Below, in pieces: positions 28,080 through 37,716 of a stretch of 64,000 nucleotides of DNA. The DNA comes from Ignavibacteria bacterium (lineage in GTDB: Bacteria > Bacteroidota > Ignavibacteria > Tepidaquicellales > Tepidaquicellaceae): NCBI GenBank assembly GCA_016719565.1, contig JADJYU010000001.1, positions 434,001 to 498,000 of the forward strand. The letters run 5' to 3'. The notes under the pieces were generated by a model, which was given only the letters and a program-made list of their open reading frames with translations, was not told the origin of the DNA and made no database searches. Numbering within the stretch: the stretch's first letter is position 1; each line of letters starts with the position of its first letter. Position numbers and translations under genes: made by a program.

Positions 28080-28847
28080 TCAGAATCCGTATTTCAAAAA
28101 TCCGCCGTCCACTGAAATACATTCACCGGTAATATATGATGCAGCCGGCATTGACAGAAATGCCGCGGCAGCTGCAACTTCTTCCGGCTCTCCAACCCTG
28201 TTCATCGGTGTCCTGGATAAAACTGACTCAAGATACTCCGCATTTTTTAAAACAGGCTCTGTAAGTGAAGTCCTAATATACCACGGCGCAACTGCGTTTA
28301 CACGAATATTATCCTTTGCCCATTCCACTGAAAGATATTTAGTAAAATGAATAATACCGGCTTTCGAAATTGCATATGGAGAACCTGTTCCGACCGAAGT
28401 TATTCCGGCTACTGAAACGATATTAACAATTGATCCGCTCCCGGATTCTTTTAACAGCGGTTGAAATATTCTGCAAAGTTCAAATACAGATTTCATATTC
28501 AGAGAAGTTAAATATTCAAAATCATCTATGGTATTATCAAGTGTTCTCTTTCTTGTGTTTGTTCCCGCATTGTTTATCAGTATATCAAGACTATTGTATT
28601 TTTTTAATATTTCATCAAATAGATTTTTTCTGTCGCTTTCTTTTGTCACATCACATTCCATTCCGGCAGCTATGTAACCTTTATCCGTGTATTTTTTAAT
28701 CTCCTCCTTTATATCATTTTCATTTCGTGAAACAAGAAAGACCTCAGCGCCGAGTGAAAGAAATTCCTCCACTATCGCTTTGCCAATACCGCGCGTAGCT
28801 CCTGTGATCAAAGCATTTTTGTTTTTGAGTGTCCAGCGGTTATTCAT
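28080..28847 (-). CDS. Short-chain dehydrogenase/reductase, tropinone-reductase-like
   Basis: A 255-residue classical SDR: TGATRGIG (15-22) for NAD(P), NNAG, the Ser of SVAGITSVGTGSPYAISKAG with Tyr and Lys of the active site, and the C-terminal SYITGECISVDGGFLKYGF. The GATRGIG and VSRN stretches suggest NADP(H). The family reduces ketones or oxidises alcohols; the substrate is unknown. It starts only 7 bases after the stop of the helical-protein gene upstream on the same strand, so the two probably share a transcript. Confidence 0.9.
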   Translation of the reverse strand: MNNRWTLKNKNALITGATRGIGKAIVEEFLSLGAEVFLVSRNENDIKEEIKKYTDKGYIAAGMECDVTKESDRKNLFDEILKKYNSLDILINNAGTNTRKRTLDNTIDDFEYLTSLNMKSVFELCRIFQPLLKESGSGSIVNIVSVAGITSVGTGSPYAISKAGIIHFTKYLSVEWAKDNIRVNAVAPWYIRTSLTEPVLKNAEYLESVLSRTPMNRVGEPEEVAAAAAFLSMPAASYITGECISVDGGFLKYGF

Positions 28848-28854
28848 CTGTATA

Positions 28855-30330
28855 TTATTTATTTAATAAAAGGTTTTTTATCCATTTGCTGTAATTAAAG
28901 TAATACTCTGCATTCTTTTCATATTTATCATTTCTTATATTATTAAAATCATTTAGAAGTCCGGATTTTAGCTTATCAGTGTTGCTGTTTTTTGTACTGA
29001 TCATTTTTGAAATAAAATTCAGAACAGAAATTTCGGTTTTGTGAAAAGCCTTTCTGCTTTTTAAATACTTTTTAGCAGAAGGTAACATATACTTTAAAAG
29101 TTTATAATTATCCAATTCATAATGTATAAGAATATTCAACATTTTCAGATAAGGCTCTAAAAAAGGCGATAAGCCGGAATATTGTACTGTTGAATATACA
29201 TTCAATATTCTCAGCGCTTCATGATAATTTTTGTCAAAAAAATATGAGGAAGATAGTCTGTAAACGATCAGATTATAAGTGTTTATTGTGAGCTTGTTTC
29301 TATAAATATTGAGATACTTTTCTGCTAAGATCAGAACTTCCTTTTTACCTGAAATAATTTTTCCATTCAGGATCTTCAGCAAATTTAAATTGAGATTGTT
29401 AATGTTAATGTCTATTTCATCGATTTCTAAATTTTTTGATGATTCTTTCAAAATCTTCAGGTGCTTTTCAGATACGCTGAAGTTACTGCAGCGTGATGCA
29501 GAATTAATAACAGAAAGCAAAGAGTCTCTGTACTTATCATATAACGATTCATCAAAAATATTTCTGTTTAATGAAATAAGTTTAAATCTCTTTACACAAA
29601 CTGAATATGATAATTCAAGATCACCTTTTAATTCGTGCGCAATACTCTGCGCATATAATATTCGTTCCGCTGACGTAACAGACATACTGGTATTAACTTT
29701 TCTGTTTTCGATAACTGATAATGTTTCATTGAGATCTTTCTCATCATCTTCAGATCTGATTATACCGGTGCTTCTGTAAATTCTTAAAAGTGAAGAGATG
29801 GATTTTTTATAAAAATTAATTTCCCTTATCTTTTCAAGTACTTTTAATTCATATTCAAATAATTTCTGAATATCATTTGATAATAATTCTTCCTTTCTGG
29901 TAAGCTGTCTTTCCATTTCAATGAACTCAAGTAAGAAACCGAAACGTTCGCATTTCTCTGCTATCGCCTTACCGGCTTTTACTGTTTTAAAATGCTGTCT
30001 GAATAATGCTTTCTGAAACAGTATCCTGCACCTCTGAAGCATATTGAAAAGTTTTGCATCAGTTGATTTCTCATTTTTATAATTTAGAAGACTTTTAAAT
30101 ATAAGTTTGGCAAGATAGTTTTTTGTAAAATTAAAATTCTTTTTAAGATCTTCATTTCCTTTAAATGATTTCAATGCTTTCTCGTTATAAATTTTCTGAG
30201 AATCAATCAGGTCAAAGAGTTTCAGATATTTTGTAACTCCTTTCTGCACTGATGCATTAAGTTTAAAATATCTTTTCTCACTGGAAGAAAGCGATTTTAT
30301 GAGGTCAAAAAGTTCTGTGTTGGTTTTCAT
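28855..30330 (-). CDS. Large all-helical hypothetical protein
   Basis: A 491-residue Lys/Leu/Asn-rich protein with no signal peptide and no membrane segment. It opens with MKTNTELFDLIKSLSSSEKRYFKLNAS and continues as amphipathic helices that look like TPR or other helical-hairpin repeats (YHEALRILNVYSTVQYSGLSPFLEPYLKMLNILIHYELD). The intact gene resembles in size and style the frameshifted gene at 5724-7194. Proteins of this kind are frequent in Ignavibacteria-like genomes without known function. It precedes the SDR gene on the same strand with a 7-base gap. Confidence 0.75.
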   Translation of the reverse strand: MKTNTELFDLIKSLSSSEKRYFKLNASVQKGVTKYLKLFDLIDSQKIYNEKALKSFKGNEDLKKNFNFTKNYLAKLIFKSLLNYKNEKSTDAKLFNMLQRCRILFQKALFRQHFKTVKAGKAIAEKCERFGFLLEFIEMERQLTRKEELLSNDIQKLFEYELKVLEKIREINFYKKSISSLLRIYRSTGIIRSEDDEKDLNETLSVIENRKVNTSMSVTSAERILYAQSIAHELKGDLELSYSVCVKRFKLISLNRNIFDESLYDKYRDSLLSVINSASRCSNFSVSEKHLKILKESSKNLEIDEIDININNLNLNLLKILNGKIISGKKEVLILAEKYLNIYRNKLTINTYNLIVYRLSSSYFFDKNYHEALRILNVYSTVQYSGLSPFLEPYLKMLNILIHYELDNYKLLKYMLPSAKKYLKSRKAFHKTEISVLNFISKMISTKNSNTDKLKSGLLNDFNNIRNDKYEKNAEYYFNYSKWIKNLLLNK

Positions 30331-30528
30331 TTGGAATCTAAAGTATTGAAATCAACTTCTTAATTACAACAAATTTTATTTTAAATAAGAAATACATTCT
30401 AAATTCGTTTATAATTTAACTAATCAGGAATCAAATTTATGCCTGAATATTTCCCTGTTTGTTTTGTATCAACGGATTATACCTGTCGTATATTTTCTGT
30501 AATTTTATAAATTAAAAACATTAAAACT

Positions 30529-32313
30529 ATGAAAACAATAATAGCACTTCTTCTGGTACTTTTATCAGGAGTATCTCATTTGAGATCACAGGATTTTATT
30601 AAAGTGGAACAGAGTATAGTAAGTATTGACAGCGGCGCATCCCGCGGAGTTAATTGGATAGATTATGACAATGATAATGATCTTGATCTCTTTATAACAA
30701 ACGGTAAACAAGGCGGTGAGTATAATTATTTGTACAGAAACGACAACGGGACATTTGTAAAAATTGAAAACGATCCTATTGTTACTAATTTTCTTCCTTA
30801 TGACGGAAGCAGCTGGGCTGATTATGACAATGACGGGAATATAGATATGTGCGTTGTCACCTGGTATAACAGAGTTAACCAGCTGTATAAAAATTTTGGG
30901 GACGGAACATTCGATCTTGTCACAACAGGACCTGTTACAACTCTCACTACTTATTCAGAAACCTGCAGCTGGGGAGATTATGATAACGATGGACTTGTAG
31001 ATCTTTTCATTACAAACAGCGCCGGCTCCGGTCACAGAAATCTTTTATATAAAAATACCGGCGGAGGAAATTTCGTGAGGATAGATACCGGTGCGATATT
31101 CAGTCAGACAGCTTTTTCAAGAGGTGTAAACTGGGTAGATGTAAACGGCGACCGTCTTCCGGATATTTTTGTAACCAGGGAAAATAATCAAAGTGAATTT
31201 CTTTATAAAAATAACGGTAACGGATATTTTACTGAAATTACAAATTCACCTCTTACAACCAGCGGCGGTGAATCCTGGAGCGGAAGCTGGGGTGATTATG
31301 ATAATGACGGTGATCTCGATGTATTCGTAACTAATACAGGCAATCAAAGAAACTCCTTATTCAGAAATGACGGAGATTTTAATTTTACAAAAATTGTGAA
31401 TGACCCATTAGTTGATGAACCGGGATATCATTCGGTCGGCGGATGGGGTGATTATGACAATGACGGTGATCTGGATATGTATATATCGCAGTCTTTTAAA
31501 GGGCCTCCGTTTACTGAAAAACTTGTGAACAAATTATATAAAAATAAATTAATGGAAACAGGTTCAGCGTCTTTTGAAAAAATAACTTCAGGAGTACTTG
31601 TCAGTGATTCCGGATATACTTTCGGATTTGCGTGGGGTGATTATGACAATGACGGAGATCTTGATCTTGCAGCTGCAAACACTTTCGGAGAAAATCAGAA
31701 GAACGCTTTGTACAGAAACGAATTAAACAACGGTAACAAATGGATTAATATAAAATGCACAGGAACGAATTCCAATAAATCAGGTATCGGCGCTAAGGTA
31801 AAAATAAAAGCAACTGTTAATGGAAACCCGGTTTATCAAATGCGTGAAGTGAGTGGTCAGGAAGGATATTGTTCGCAAAATCTGTTACTTCATTTTGGAC
31901 TGGGAAATGCTTCTGTTATTGACTCGATGAAAGTCGAATGGCCATCCGGAGCTGATCAGCATTTCACAAATGTTTCCGTAAATCAGAATATTACAATTAC
32001 TGAAAACGGAACCATTATATCTGTTAACAATAATGAAACTGGTGTAATAAATAATTTTAAATTATTTCAGAATTATCCGAATCCTTTTAATCCCGACACC
32101 CGTATTAGATTTCAGGTTAGTAAAAATTCAAGAGTTTTGCTTCAGATTTTTGACACATTGGGAAACGAAGTAACAACACTTTTGAATGAAACAAGACCCG
32201 CCGGAGAATATGATTTTGATTTCAGAGGAAATGGTTTAAGTTCAGGAGTATATTTTTATAAGCTTACGGTAGATGGTTTATCAGATACAAAAAGTATGAT
32301 GTTAATAAAATAA
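30529..32313 (+). CDS. Secreted VCBS/FG-GAP propeller with ASPIC/UnbV and T9SS domains
   Basis: A 594-residue protein with a signal peptide (about 1-20). Seven or so VCBS repeats each carry a calcium loop (DYDNDNDLDLF, DYDNDGNIDM, DYDNDGDLDVF and similar), to about residue 395. An ASPIC/UnbV domain follows (about 405-490: GIGAKVKIKATVNG, EVSGQEGYCSQ, VEWPSG). The T9SS type A sorting domain is at about 510-594 (FQNYPNPFNPDTR, SSGVYFYKL). It is exported to the surface. The ligand or adhesion role is unknown. A clear terminator follows at 32404. Confidence 0.92.
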   Translation: MKTIIALLLVLLSGVSHLRSQDFIKVEQSIVSIDSGASRGVNWIDYDNDNDLDLFITNGKQGGEYNYLYRNDNGTFVKIENDPIVTNFLPYDGSSWADYDNDGNIDMCVVTWYNRVNQLYKNFGDGTFDLVTTGPVTTLTTYSETCSWGDYDNDGLVDLFITNSAGSGHRNLLYKNTGGGNFVRIDTGAIFSQTAFSRGVNWVDVNGDRLPDIFVTRENNQSEFLYKNNGNGYFTEITNSPLTTSGGESWSGSWGDYDNDGDLDVFVTNTGNQRNSLFRNDGDFNFTKIVNDPLVDEPGYHSVGGWGDYDNDGDLDMYISQSFKGPPFTEKLVNKLYKNKLMETGSASFEKITSGVLVSDSGYTFGFAWGDYDNDGDLDLAAANTFGENQKNALYRNELNNGNKWINIKCTGTNSNKSGIGAKVKIKATVNGNPVYQMREVSGQEGYCSQNLLLHFGLGNASVIDSMKVEWPSGADQHFTNVSVNQNITITENGTIISVNNNETGVINNFKLFQNYPNPFNPDTRIRFQVSKNSRVLLQIFDTLGNEVTTLLNETRPAGEYDFDFRGNGLSSGVYFYKLTVDGLSDTKSMMLIK

Positions 32314-32403
32314 AAAAGTGTTTTTTTTTAATTTCCGATTAAGAGGACCCGGGTGTCATGATGATGAAAAGACTTTATGAATAACTGTTTATATTTATAA
32401 AAT

Positions 32404-32431
32404 AAACCGGTATGTGAATACCGGTTTTTTT
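32404..32431 (+). terminator. Rho-independent terminator
   Basis: AAACCGGTAT (32404-32413) and ATACCGGTTT (32418-32427) form a perfect 10-bp stem with a GTGA loop, followed by more T. It lies between the convergent VCBS gene and the GNAT gene and may serve both. Confidence 0.9.
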
Positions 32432-32455
32432 ATTGCTGTAAAAGAGATTCCTGTT

Positions 32456-32902
32456 TTATAAAATCTCCAGATAATAATAACTTCGGTCTCTATCCTGCTT
32501 AAATCCCATCTTTTCGTATAGTCTGCAAGCATTCTTGTTTGTTTTCTGAGTTTCAAGCATAACAAATCCGGAACCGGTCTTCCCGGCGAATTTTCTTACA
32601 CTTTCAATAAGTTTTTCACCGGCACCAAGCATTCTGTTTTCCTTTTTTACAAACATATCATTTAATATCCATGCTCTTCTCATCCCTAATGAAGTAAAAT
32701 AGGGGTATAGCTGAGTGAAACCAATTGCTGTCCCTTCTTCATCTAGACATAAAAATATTACTGATTCATTTTGTTTTATTCTTTGCTTTAAAAATTTTTT
32801 CGCAGATACCATGTCTGAGTTTTTTTCATAGAATTGTCTGTAAAGATCGAACAACTCCGTCAGTTCATCAATTTGATTTATGCCGGCTTTGATAATTTTC
32901 AT
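32456..32902 (-). CDS. GNAT-family N-acetyltransferase
   Basis: A 148-residue protein with the GNAT order of motifs: AIGFTQLYPYF (strand 4 region), MFVKKENRMLGAGEKLIESVRKFA with the acetyl-CoA pyrophosphate loop in altered form (R-x-x-G-A-G), and KNACRLYEKMGFKQDRDRSYYYLEIL. The substrate is unknown. It starts 22 bases downstream of the FAD oxidoreductase gene on the same strand. Confidence 0.85.
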   Translation of the reverse strand: MKIIKAGINQIDELTELFDLYRQFYEKNSDMVSAKKFLKQRIKQNESVIFLCLDEEGTAIGFTQLYPYFTSLGMRRAWILNDMFVKKENRMLGAGEKLIESVRKFAGKTGSGFVMLETQKTNKNACRLYEKMGFKQDRDRSYYYLEIL

Positions 32903-32924
32903 ATAATAAATTTAGGATTAATTA

Positions 32925-34493
32925 TTATGAGTTTGTTTTGCCGAGTTTTACAGCTATTGCATTAGCTGAATTCTGTCCGTCAAGCGCCGCAGAAATTATA
33001 CCACCGGCATATCCCGCTCCTTCCCCGCTAGGATAAAGTCCGTTGATTTCAACATGCTCATAAGTCTGCCTGTCTCTCGGTATTCTTACAGGCGAACTCG
33101 TCCGTGATTCCGGACCTGTAATAATCGCTTCTTCAGTCAAATAACCTTTCATTTTTTTTCCGAATTCAGAAAATGCCGCTCTTAATTTTTCTGAAATGGA
33201 TGCGGGTAAGAGTTCATTAATGTCAGCTGAATAAATGCCCGGTATGTACGAAGATCCCGGAAGTGATCCGGAAGTTTTTTTTTCTAAAAAATCTGTCAGT
33301 CTCTGAGCAGGCGCTTGCTGATCTCCTTCGCCATTGTTAAAAAAATTCTTTTCTGTTTCCTTTTGAAATTCAATTCCCATGAATGAACCGTGACTCAAGT
33401 GATCTTTCAAATCCTCTGTTTCAATTGCAACTACAATTCCTGAATTTGCAAATTTTGAATCTCTTCTCGACATTGACATTCCGTTTACAACAAGCTCTCC
33501 GGGTGATGTTGCCGCAGGAACGATCAGGCCGCCCGGACACATACAAAATGAATATACTCCTCTTCCGCCGCATTGAGCTGCAAGCTTATAAGGCGCCGCC
33601 GGAAGATATTTACTTCTAGGATTTTGCCTGTACTGTATTTCATCTATTAATTCCTGCGGATGCTCCGCTCTGACTCCAAGCGCAAAAGGTTTTACCTCTG
33701 TAAGTATATTCTTATTCTTAAGCAGATAATAAATGTCTCTTGCAGAATGACCTGTGGCGAGAATTACATTGTCGCATAGAATTTCATCTGAATTATTTAT
33801 AACTATACCAGATATTTTATTTTTTCTGACTATGAGATCAGTTACTGAAGAATTAAAATTTACTTCGCCGCCGTAATTAAGAATTGTACTTCGGAGATTC
33901 TGAACAAGGACAGGAAGCTTATTCGAACCGATGTGCGGATGCGCATCATAAAGTATATCAGGATCCGCTCCGTGCTCGGTTAGTATTTTCAGGGCTTTGT
34001 AAATATCTCCCCGCTTATGTGAGCGCGTATAAAGTTTTCCGTCGGAATACGTCCCGGCTCCGCCTTCGCCGAAGCAGTAATTTGAATCAGGATTAACAAT
34101 TCCGTCCTGCTGTATCAGACGAAGATCTTTCCTTCTGCTGCGCACATCTTTTCCGCGGTCAAATATTACCGGCTTGATCCCGTTCTCAATTAATTCCAGC
34201 GCAGCAAAATATCCAGCTGGTCCCGCGCCGACTATTAACACTCTAAGTTTATCTGAAACACTTTTATATTTATCACTTATGTCCGGCTCGGGATCCGGCG
34301 CTTCATCAATATAGATTTCTGCGGAAATATTTATAACCGGATTTCTGCTGCGTGCGTCAATGGATCTCTTTAAAAGTCTGACAGTGAAATCCGTATCCTT
34401 TCTTAGTCCGCAAATCCTTCTGAAAATTTCATTACGTTTTGTTTTATCGGAATTTTCTTCGGGTGAAATTGAAATTTCAATTTTTTTTCTCAT
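32925..34493 (-). CDS. COG2509-type FAD-dependent oxidoreductase
   Basis: A 522-residue flavoprotein. An N-terminal 80-residue small domain precedes the FAD fold LRVLIVGAGPAGYFAALELIENG (about residue 87). It has the family-specific stretch NYCFGEGGAGTYSDGKLYTRSHKRG and the C-terminal VEINGLYPSGEGAGYAGGIISAALDG that contacts FAD. The single Cys pair in YSFCMCPGG is typical of the family. These proteins are widespread but their reaction is not established. The gene runs with GNAT, MmcQ and LOG genes on one strand, possibly as one transcript. Confidence 0.88.
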   Translation of the reverse strand: MRKKIEISISPEENSDKTKRNEIFRRICGLRKDTDFTVRLLKRSIDARSRNPVINISAEIYIDEAPDPEPDISDKYKSVSDKLRVLIVGAGPAGYFAALELIENGIKPVIFDRGKDVRSRRKDLRLIQQDGIVNPDSNYCFGEGGAGTYSDGKLYTRSHKRGDIYKALKILTEHGADPDILYDAHPHIGSNKLPVLVQNLRSTILNYGGEVNFNSSVTDLIVRKNKISGIVINNSDEILCDNVILATGHSARDIYYLLKNKNILTEVKPFALGVRAEHPQELIDEIQYRQNPRSKYLPAAPYKLAAQCGGRGVYSFCMCPGGLIVPAATSPGELVVNGMSMSRRDSKFANSGIVVAIETEDLKDHLSHGSFMGIEFQKETEKNFFNNGEGDQQAPAQRLTDFLEKKTSGSLPGSSYIPGIYSADINELLPASISEKLRAAFSEFGKKMKGYLTEEAIITGPESRTSSPVRIPRDRQTYEHVEINGLYPSGEGAGYAGGIISAALDGQNSANAIAVKLGKTNS

Positions 34494-34550
34494 GAATGTT
34501 CACTTTTTATGTGAAAAATATTTTGGAGGTTTTCATAAAAGCATTAGGTA

Positions 34551-34904
34551 TTACAATACTTTCAGCTCTTCGCGAAGTTTTTTAGATAAACTCTTTACAA
34601 CAAGTTCATAAGATTCGTCAGTCATTTCGTTCAGTAATATACCAGATATCTTTCCGTCAAAAGTCACTGTGTTCCAGTGTTTCTTATTCATATGATATCC
34701 CGGTATTATTTCATCATACTTTTCTCTCAGATCTACAGCTTTTTCGGGATCACACTTTAAATTTACCGTAAAAGGCAGGTCGAATGATGTTATAGCGAAA
34801 ATTTTTCCGGAAACTTTAAATGCCAGTGTATGTTGATCGAACGGAAATCCTTCAGTTACGCCTTTCTTGTTTAAACAATATTCACGGAACTGTTCTAAAT
34901 TCAA
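34551..34904 (-). CDS. MmcQ/YjbR family protein
   Basis: A 117-residue protein matching the MmcQ/YjbR fold: the opening QFREYCLNKKGVTEGFPFDQHTLAFKVSGKIFAI and the hallmark GYHMNKKHWNTVTFDG. The fold is like a double-stranded DNA-binding or CyaY-like domain; the function in the cell is unknown. The length is typical. Confidence 0.88.
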   Translation of the reverse strand: MNLEQFREYCLNKKGVTEGFPFDQHTLAFKVSGKIFAITSFDLPFTVNLKCDPEKAVDLREKYDEIIPGYHMNKKHWNTVTFDGKISGILLNEMTDESYELVVKSLSKKLREELKVL

Positions 34905-34943
34905 AGCTGATTAAATTAATACGGAAATTCCGTTTATTAAAAT

Positions 34944-35525
34944 TTATATATCTTCTTTATTTATCCATTTTCTGACTCCTACAGGTTTGTATTTATCCAT
35001 TTTATCCAAAAGTGAAATTGGATCTTTATCAACTATTATCATATCGAGATAAAGTTCATGTACAAATTTCTCACTAACCGCCTTATTTATAAAATCTATA
35101 ATAAGTCCGAAATAATTGTCCGTGTTGAGAATTCCGATCGGCTTTGAATGAATTCCAAGCTGAGCCCAAGTCCAAGCTTCAAAAAATTCTTCGAGCGTCC
35201 CAATACCGCCTGACATCATAATGAATCCGTCAGACAGTTCGGACATTAACGCCTTTCTCTCATGCATCGTCTTTACTATTCTTAACTCTGTCGCATCTTT
35301 GAATGCAACTTCACGCGCCACAAGATCTTCAGGTATTACTCCTGTTACTTTTCCGTTATACTGCAGAACTGTATTTGCAAGTTCTCCCATTATACCTACA
35401 TTACCGCCTCCGTAAACAAGTTCTATACCTTTACCAGCCATTAGTTTCCCCAGCTTCTGAGCAGAAACAAGATAACTAACTCCTTTGCCGGAATTAGATC
35501 CGCAAAATACACATACACTTTTCAT
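34944..35525 (-). CDS. LOG-family nucleoside 5'-monophosphate phosphoribohydrolase
   Basis: A 193-residue protein with the LOG start SVCVFCGSNSGKG, the central GGGNVGIMG and the active-site loop MSGGIGTLEEFFEAWTWAQLG. The usual form is PGGxGTxxE; Ser replaces the Pro here. The family removes ribose 5-phosphate from nucleotides such as AMP or cytokinin nucleotides, and in many bacteria probably serves nucleotide turnover. It sits 5 bases from the DUF4199 gene on the same strand. Confidence 0.9.
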   Translation of the reverse strand: MKSVCVFCGSNSGKGVSYLVSAQKLGKLMAGKGIELVYGGGNVGIMGELANTVLQYNGKVTGVIPEDLVAREVAFKDATELRIVKTMHERKALMSELSDGFIMMSGGIGTLEEFFEAWTWAQLGIHSKPIGILNTDNYFGLIIDFINKAVSEKFVHELYLDMIIVDKDPISLLDKMDKYKPVGVRKWINKEDI

Positions 35526-35529
35526 ATTA

Positions 35530-36042
35530 TTATCCTGCCTGTTTAATTCTTTTTTCTTTCTTCAGAAGGAATGAAAAAATAAACGTGATAACGATACCGC
35601 CGATCAATACAAAAAGCATTTGCTGAATTATTTGAACATTCAGGCTGAACTGATACCTGAGAATAGTTAGCGCTGTATCTATCTGATCCCTAGGAATGTT
35701 ATTTTCAATCATAGTCTGCTCTGATTTTGCCGCCAAAAAATTTACGTAATCAGGATTTATATATTCATAATAAACATAAGTGAACAGCACGATCATAACT
35801 GCTATTATAAATGTAATTACTATTCCCGTTTTAAACGCTTCCTTGTATGTAATGTATCCGAAATTATTTTTTTCTTTTCTCTCTTTAATTCCAAGATAAA
35901 TTCCGATAGCCGGAATCAGAATCGAAACAAACATTACAAAATTGCCTGCTTCATGATAATTCGGGACAATGATCGTATATACCATCACCATCCATACGAA
36001 TAAAATAAAAGATGTAAACAGACCGAACTTAAATTCCGGCAT
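35530..36042 (-). CDS. DUF4199 membrane protein
   Basis: A 170-residue protein with four membrane helices (about 5-25, 33-50, 73-95, 137-160). It has the DUF4199 features: a basic loop GIKERKEKNNFGYITYKEAFKTG after helix 2 and a long outside loop before helix 4. It is frequent in Bacteroidota; its function is unknown. It probably starts the transcript that runs through the LOG gene. Confidence 0.85.
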   Translation of the reverse strand: MPEFKFGLFTSFILFVWMVMVYTIIVPNYHEAGNFVMFVSILIPAIGIYLGIKERKEKNNFGYITYKEAFKTGIVITFIIAVMIVLFTYVYYEYINPDYVNFLAAKSEQTMIENNIPRDQIDTALTILRYQFSLNVQIIQQMLFVLIGGIVITFIFSFLLKKEKRIKQAG

Positions 36043-36159
36043 AATATTTTATTTATGTGTATTTGTTTCTGAAATTGATTTAAGTATAAGCTTGAGTGAT
36101 ACTGTGTTAATTTTCCGAAGGATTTTCAGTTAACAAAAGATATGCTGTTAACTTCCGGA

Positions 36160-36426
36160 TCAGCCTTCAATATCCTTAAGTAAAGCTCTTGCATATTCTT
36201 CATCTTCAGGCATTACTCTGAACTGCACCGGGCCGGTGATCGGATTAAATCCTGTTCCTAGGATTCCCACTCCGAACAGATCCTGCACTCCTTCGCCTTT
36301 TGCAAGATATCTGATCTCGGCTTCATCAAGAACCGATTTTATCACTGCTACAACCGCTTCATTTCCGGTCTCATATACCGTTACAAGTCTTTGCTGATTT
36401 TCTTTTTCCTGTTGTGCTTCATCCAT
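36160..36426 (-). CDS. DUF2007-like small protein
   Basis: An 88-residue soluble protein: VTVYETGNEAVVAVIKSVLDEAEIRYLAKGEGVQDLF, ending VQFRVMPEDEEYARALLKDIEG. This is the DUF2007 (putative signal-transducing) pattern, a small PII-like ferredoxin fold. No binding residues can be assigned. It is divergent from the sigma factor gene across a 314-base AT-rich gap. Confidence 0.8.
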   Translation of the reverse strand: MDEAQQEKENQQRLVTVYETGNEAVVAVIKSVLDEAEIRYLAKGEGVQDLFGVGILGTGFNPITGPVQFRVMPEDEEYARALLKDIEG

Positions 36427-36740
36427 ATTGAAAATTTATTTGATTAGTATTAATGTTTGAAAATATTTTCTATTATTCAATTTAATTTTAATTGCTTATT
36501 AATTTGAAAGTCTTTATTAGAATTTTTACTGAAATCCGGAACTTCATGTAGCATTTAAATGCAGATCGGTTTATATGAACAAATTCATTTGATTTAATCT
36601 CTTAACTTCTGAGTATTTTTAAAATCAAATTAACTGATATACTTCATTCAGAATATTATAAAAAGTTTGTCACAGTTTCCTAAAATATATGTCTAAATAT
36701 TAAAAAGAAAATTCTTAAATTAAATACATCAATTAATTTT
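36427..36740. other. AT-rich divergent intergenic region
   Basis: This 314-base gap between the DUF2007 gene (minus) and the ECF sigma gene (plus) holds no open gene. A possible plus-strand promoter is TTTG at 36666-36669 with TATGTCTA at 36688-36695, a weak match to the Bacteroidota pattern with an 18-base spacer. I see no clear operator or hairpin. Confidence 0.4.
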
Positions 36741-37637
36741 ATGTATAATCCTTTTATAGAAAACAGATCTGCTATCAATACATCAGATACCGAAGATTCA
36801 GATTTAGTCAGTGCCGCAGTTGCAGGCGATAAGAAAAGTCTGGAGCTGCTTATAAAGCGGCATCAGTCATGGATATTTAATATATCTTTAAAAATGGTTT
36901 GGGATCCGGCGGATGCAGAGGATGTTACACAGGAAGTTTTGATTAAGATTATTACAAAACTTTCTACATTCAGAAGTGAAAGCGCATTCAGAACCTGGGC
37001 ATACAGAATTACAGCCAATCATGTTATTAATATGAGGAAAAGAAAAAAGGAGTTTGAATATACTTCCTTCAGAGTTTATGGTAATCAGATAATCAATTCT
37101 CCGGACACAGATTTACCTGACAAAGACAGTGTCCCTGTAGATGTAGAACTTTTGATCGAAGAAACAAAGATCGGCTGCATGAATGCAATGCTTCTTTGCC
37201 TTGACCGGGAACAAAGACTGGTGTTCATACTCGGAAGTTTATTCGGGGTAAATGATACGACCGGATCAGAAATTCTCAGCATCAGTCGTGATAATTTCAG
37301 GCAAAAACTCACCCGCGCAAGAAAAGATCTTTATAATTTCATGAGCAATAAATGCGGACTTATTGATAAAAACAATCCGTGTCATTGTAACAAAAAAACA
37401 AAACTGATGATAGATGCAGGTCATGTGAATCCCGAAAAACTTTTGTTCACTAAAAGCAGGATACACAGCATCGAAAGTATAGCCGGTAAAAGAAAGGAAG
37501 CTATTGATGAACTGTTAGAAAAAAAAGCTGTCAAACTTTTCAGAGATCACCCGTTTCAGGATTCTCCGGATTTTGTTTCATCTCTGAATCAATTACTGGA
37601 AAGCAATGACTTCAAAAGAATTTTTAATTTTAACTGA
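36741..37637 (+). CDS. ECF-type RNA polymerase sigma factor with C-terminal extension
   Basis: A 298-residue protein. Sigma region 2 spans about 25-95 (AVAGDKKSLELLIKRHQSWI, DAEDVTQEVLIKI, FRTWAYRITANHVIN) and region 4 about 145-200 (LDREQRLVFILGSLFGV, GSEILSISRDNFRQKLTRARKDL). About 95 extra residues follow, beginning with a Cys cluster NKCGLIDKNNPCHCNKKTK that could bind metal, then a helical tail. This extension is a mark of one ECF subgroup. No anti-sigma gene lies next to it, so control may be through the tail. The targets are unknown. Confidence 0.88.
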   Translation: MYNPFIENRSAINTSDTEDSDLVSAAVAGDKKSLELLIKRHQSWIFNISLKMVWDPADAEDVTQEVLIKIITKLSTFRSESAFRTWAYRITANHVINMRKRKKEFEYTSFRVYGNQIINSPDTDLPDKDSVPVDVELLIEETKIGCMNAMLLCLDREQRLVFILGSLFGVNDTTGSEILSISRDNFRQKLTRARKDLYNFMSNKCGLIDKNNPCHCNKKTKLMIDAGHVNPEKLLFTKSRIHSIESIAGKRKEAIDELLEKKAVKLFRDHPFQDSPDFVSSLNQLLESNDFKRIFNFN

Positions 37638-37716
37638 ATTTCAATCCGAAAAATCATTCGGAATAAAACTCACTACCGATAAAATATTCAGATATATTAC
37701 CGTTTCAAAATTTCTG

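Noticed and set aside
28715..28740. Second ParB site (CGTGAAACA) inside the SDR gene
   Set aside because: Only half of the palindrome is present and it lies in a conserved coding stretch.
37645..37662. Hairpin TCCGAA/TTCGGA after the sigma factor gene as a terminator
   Set aside because: The stem is only 6 bp and no T run follows on the plus strand, so I did not list it as a terminator.
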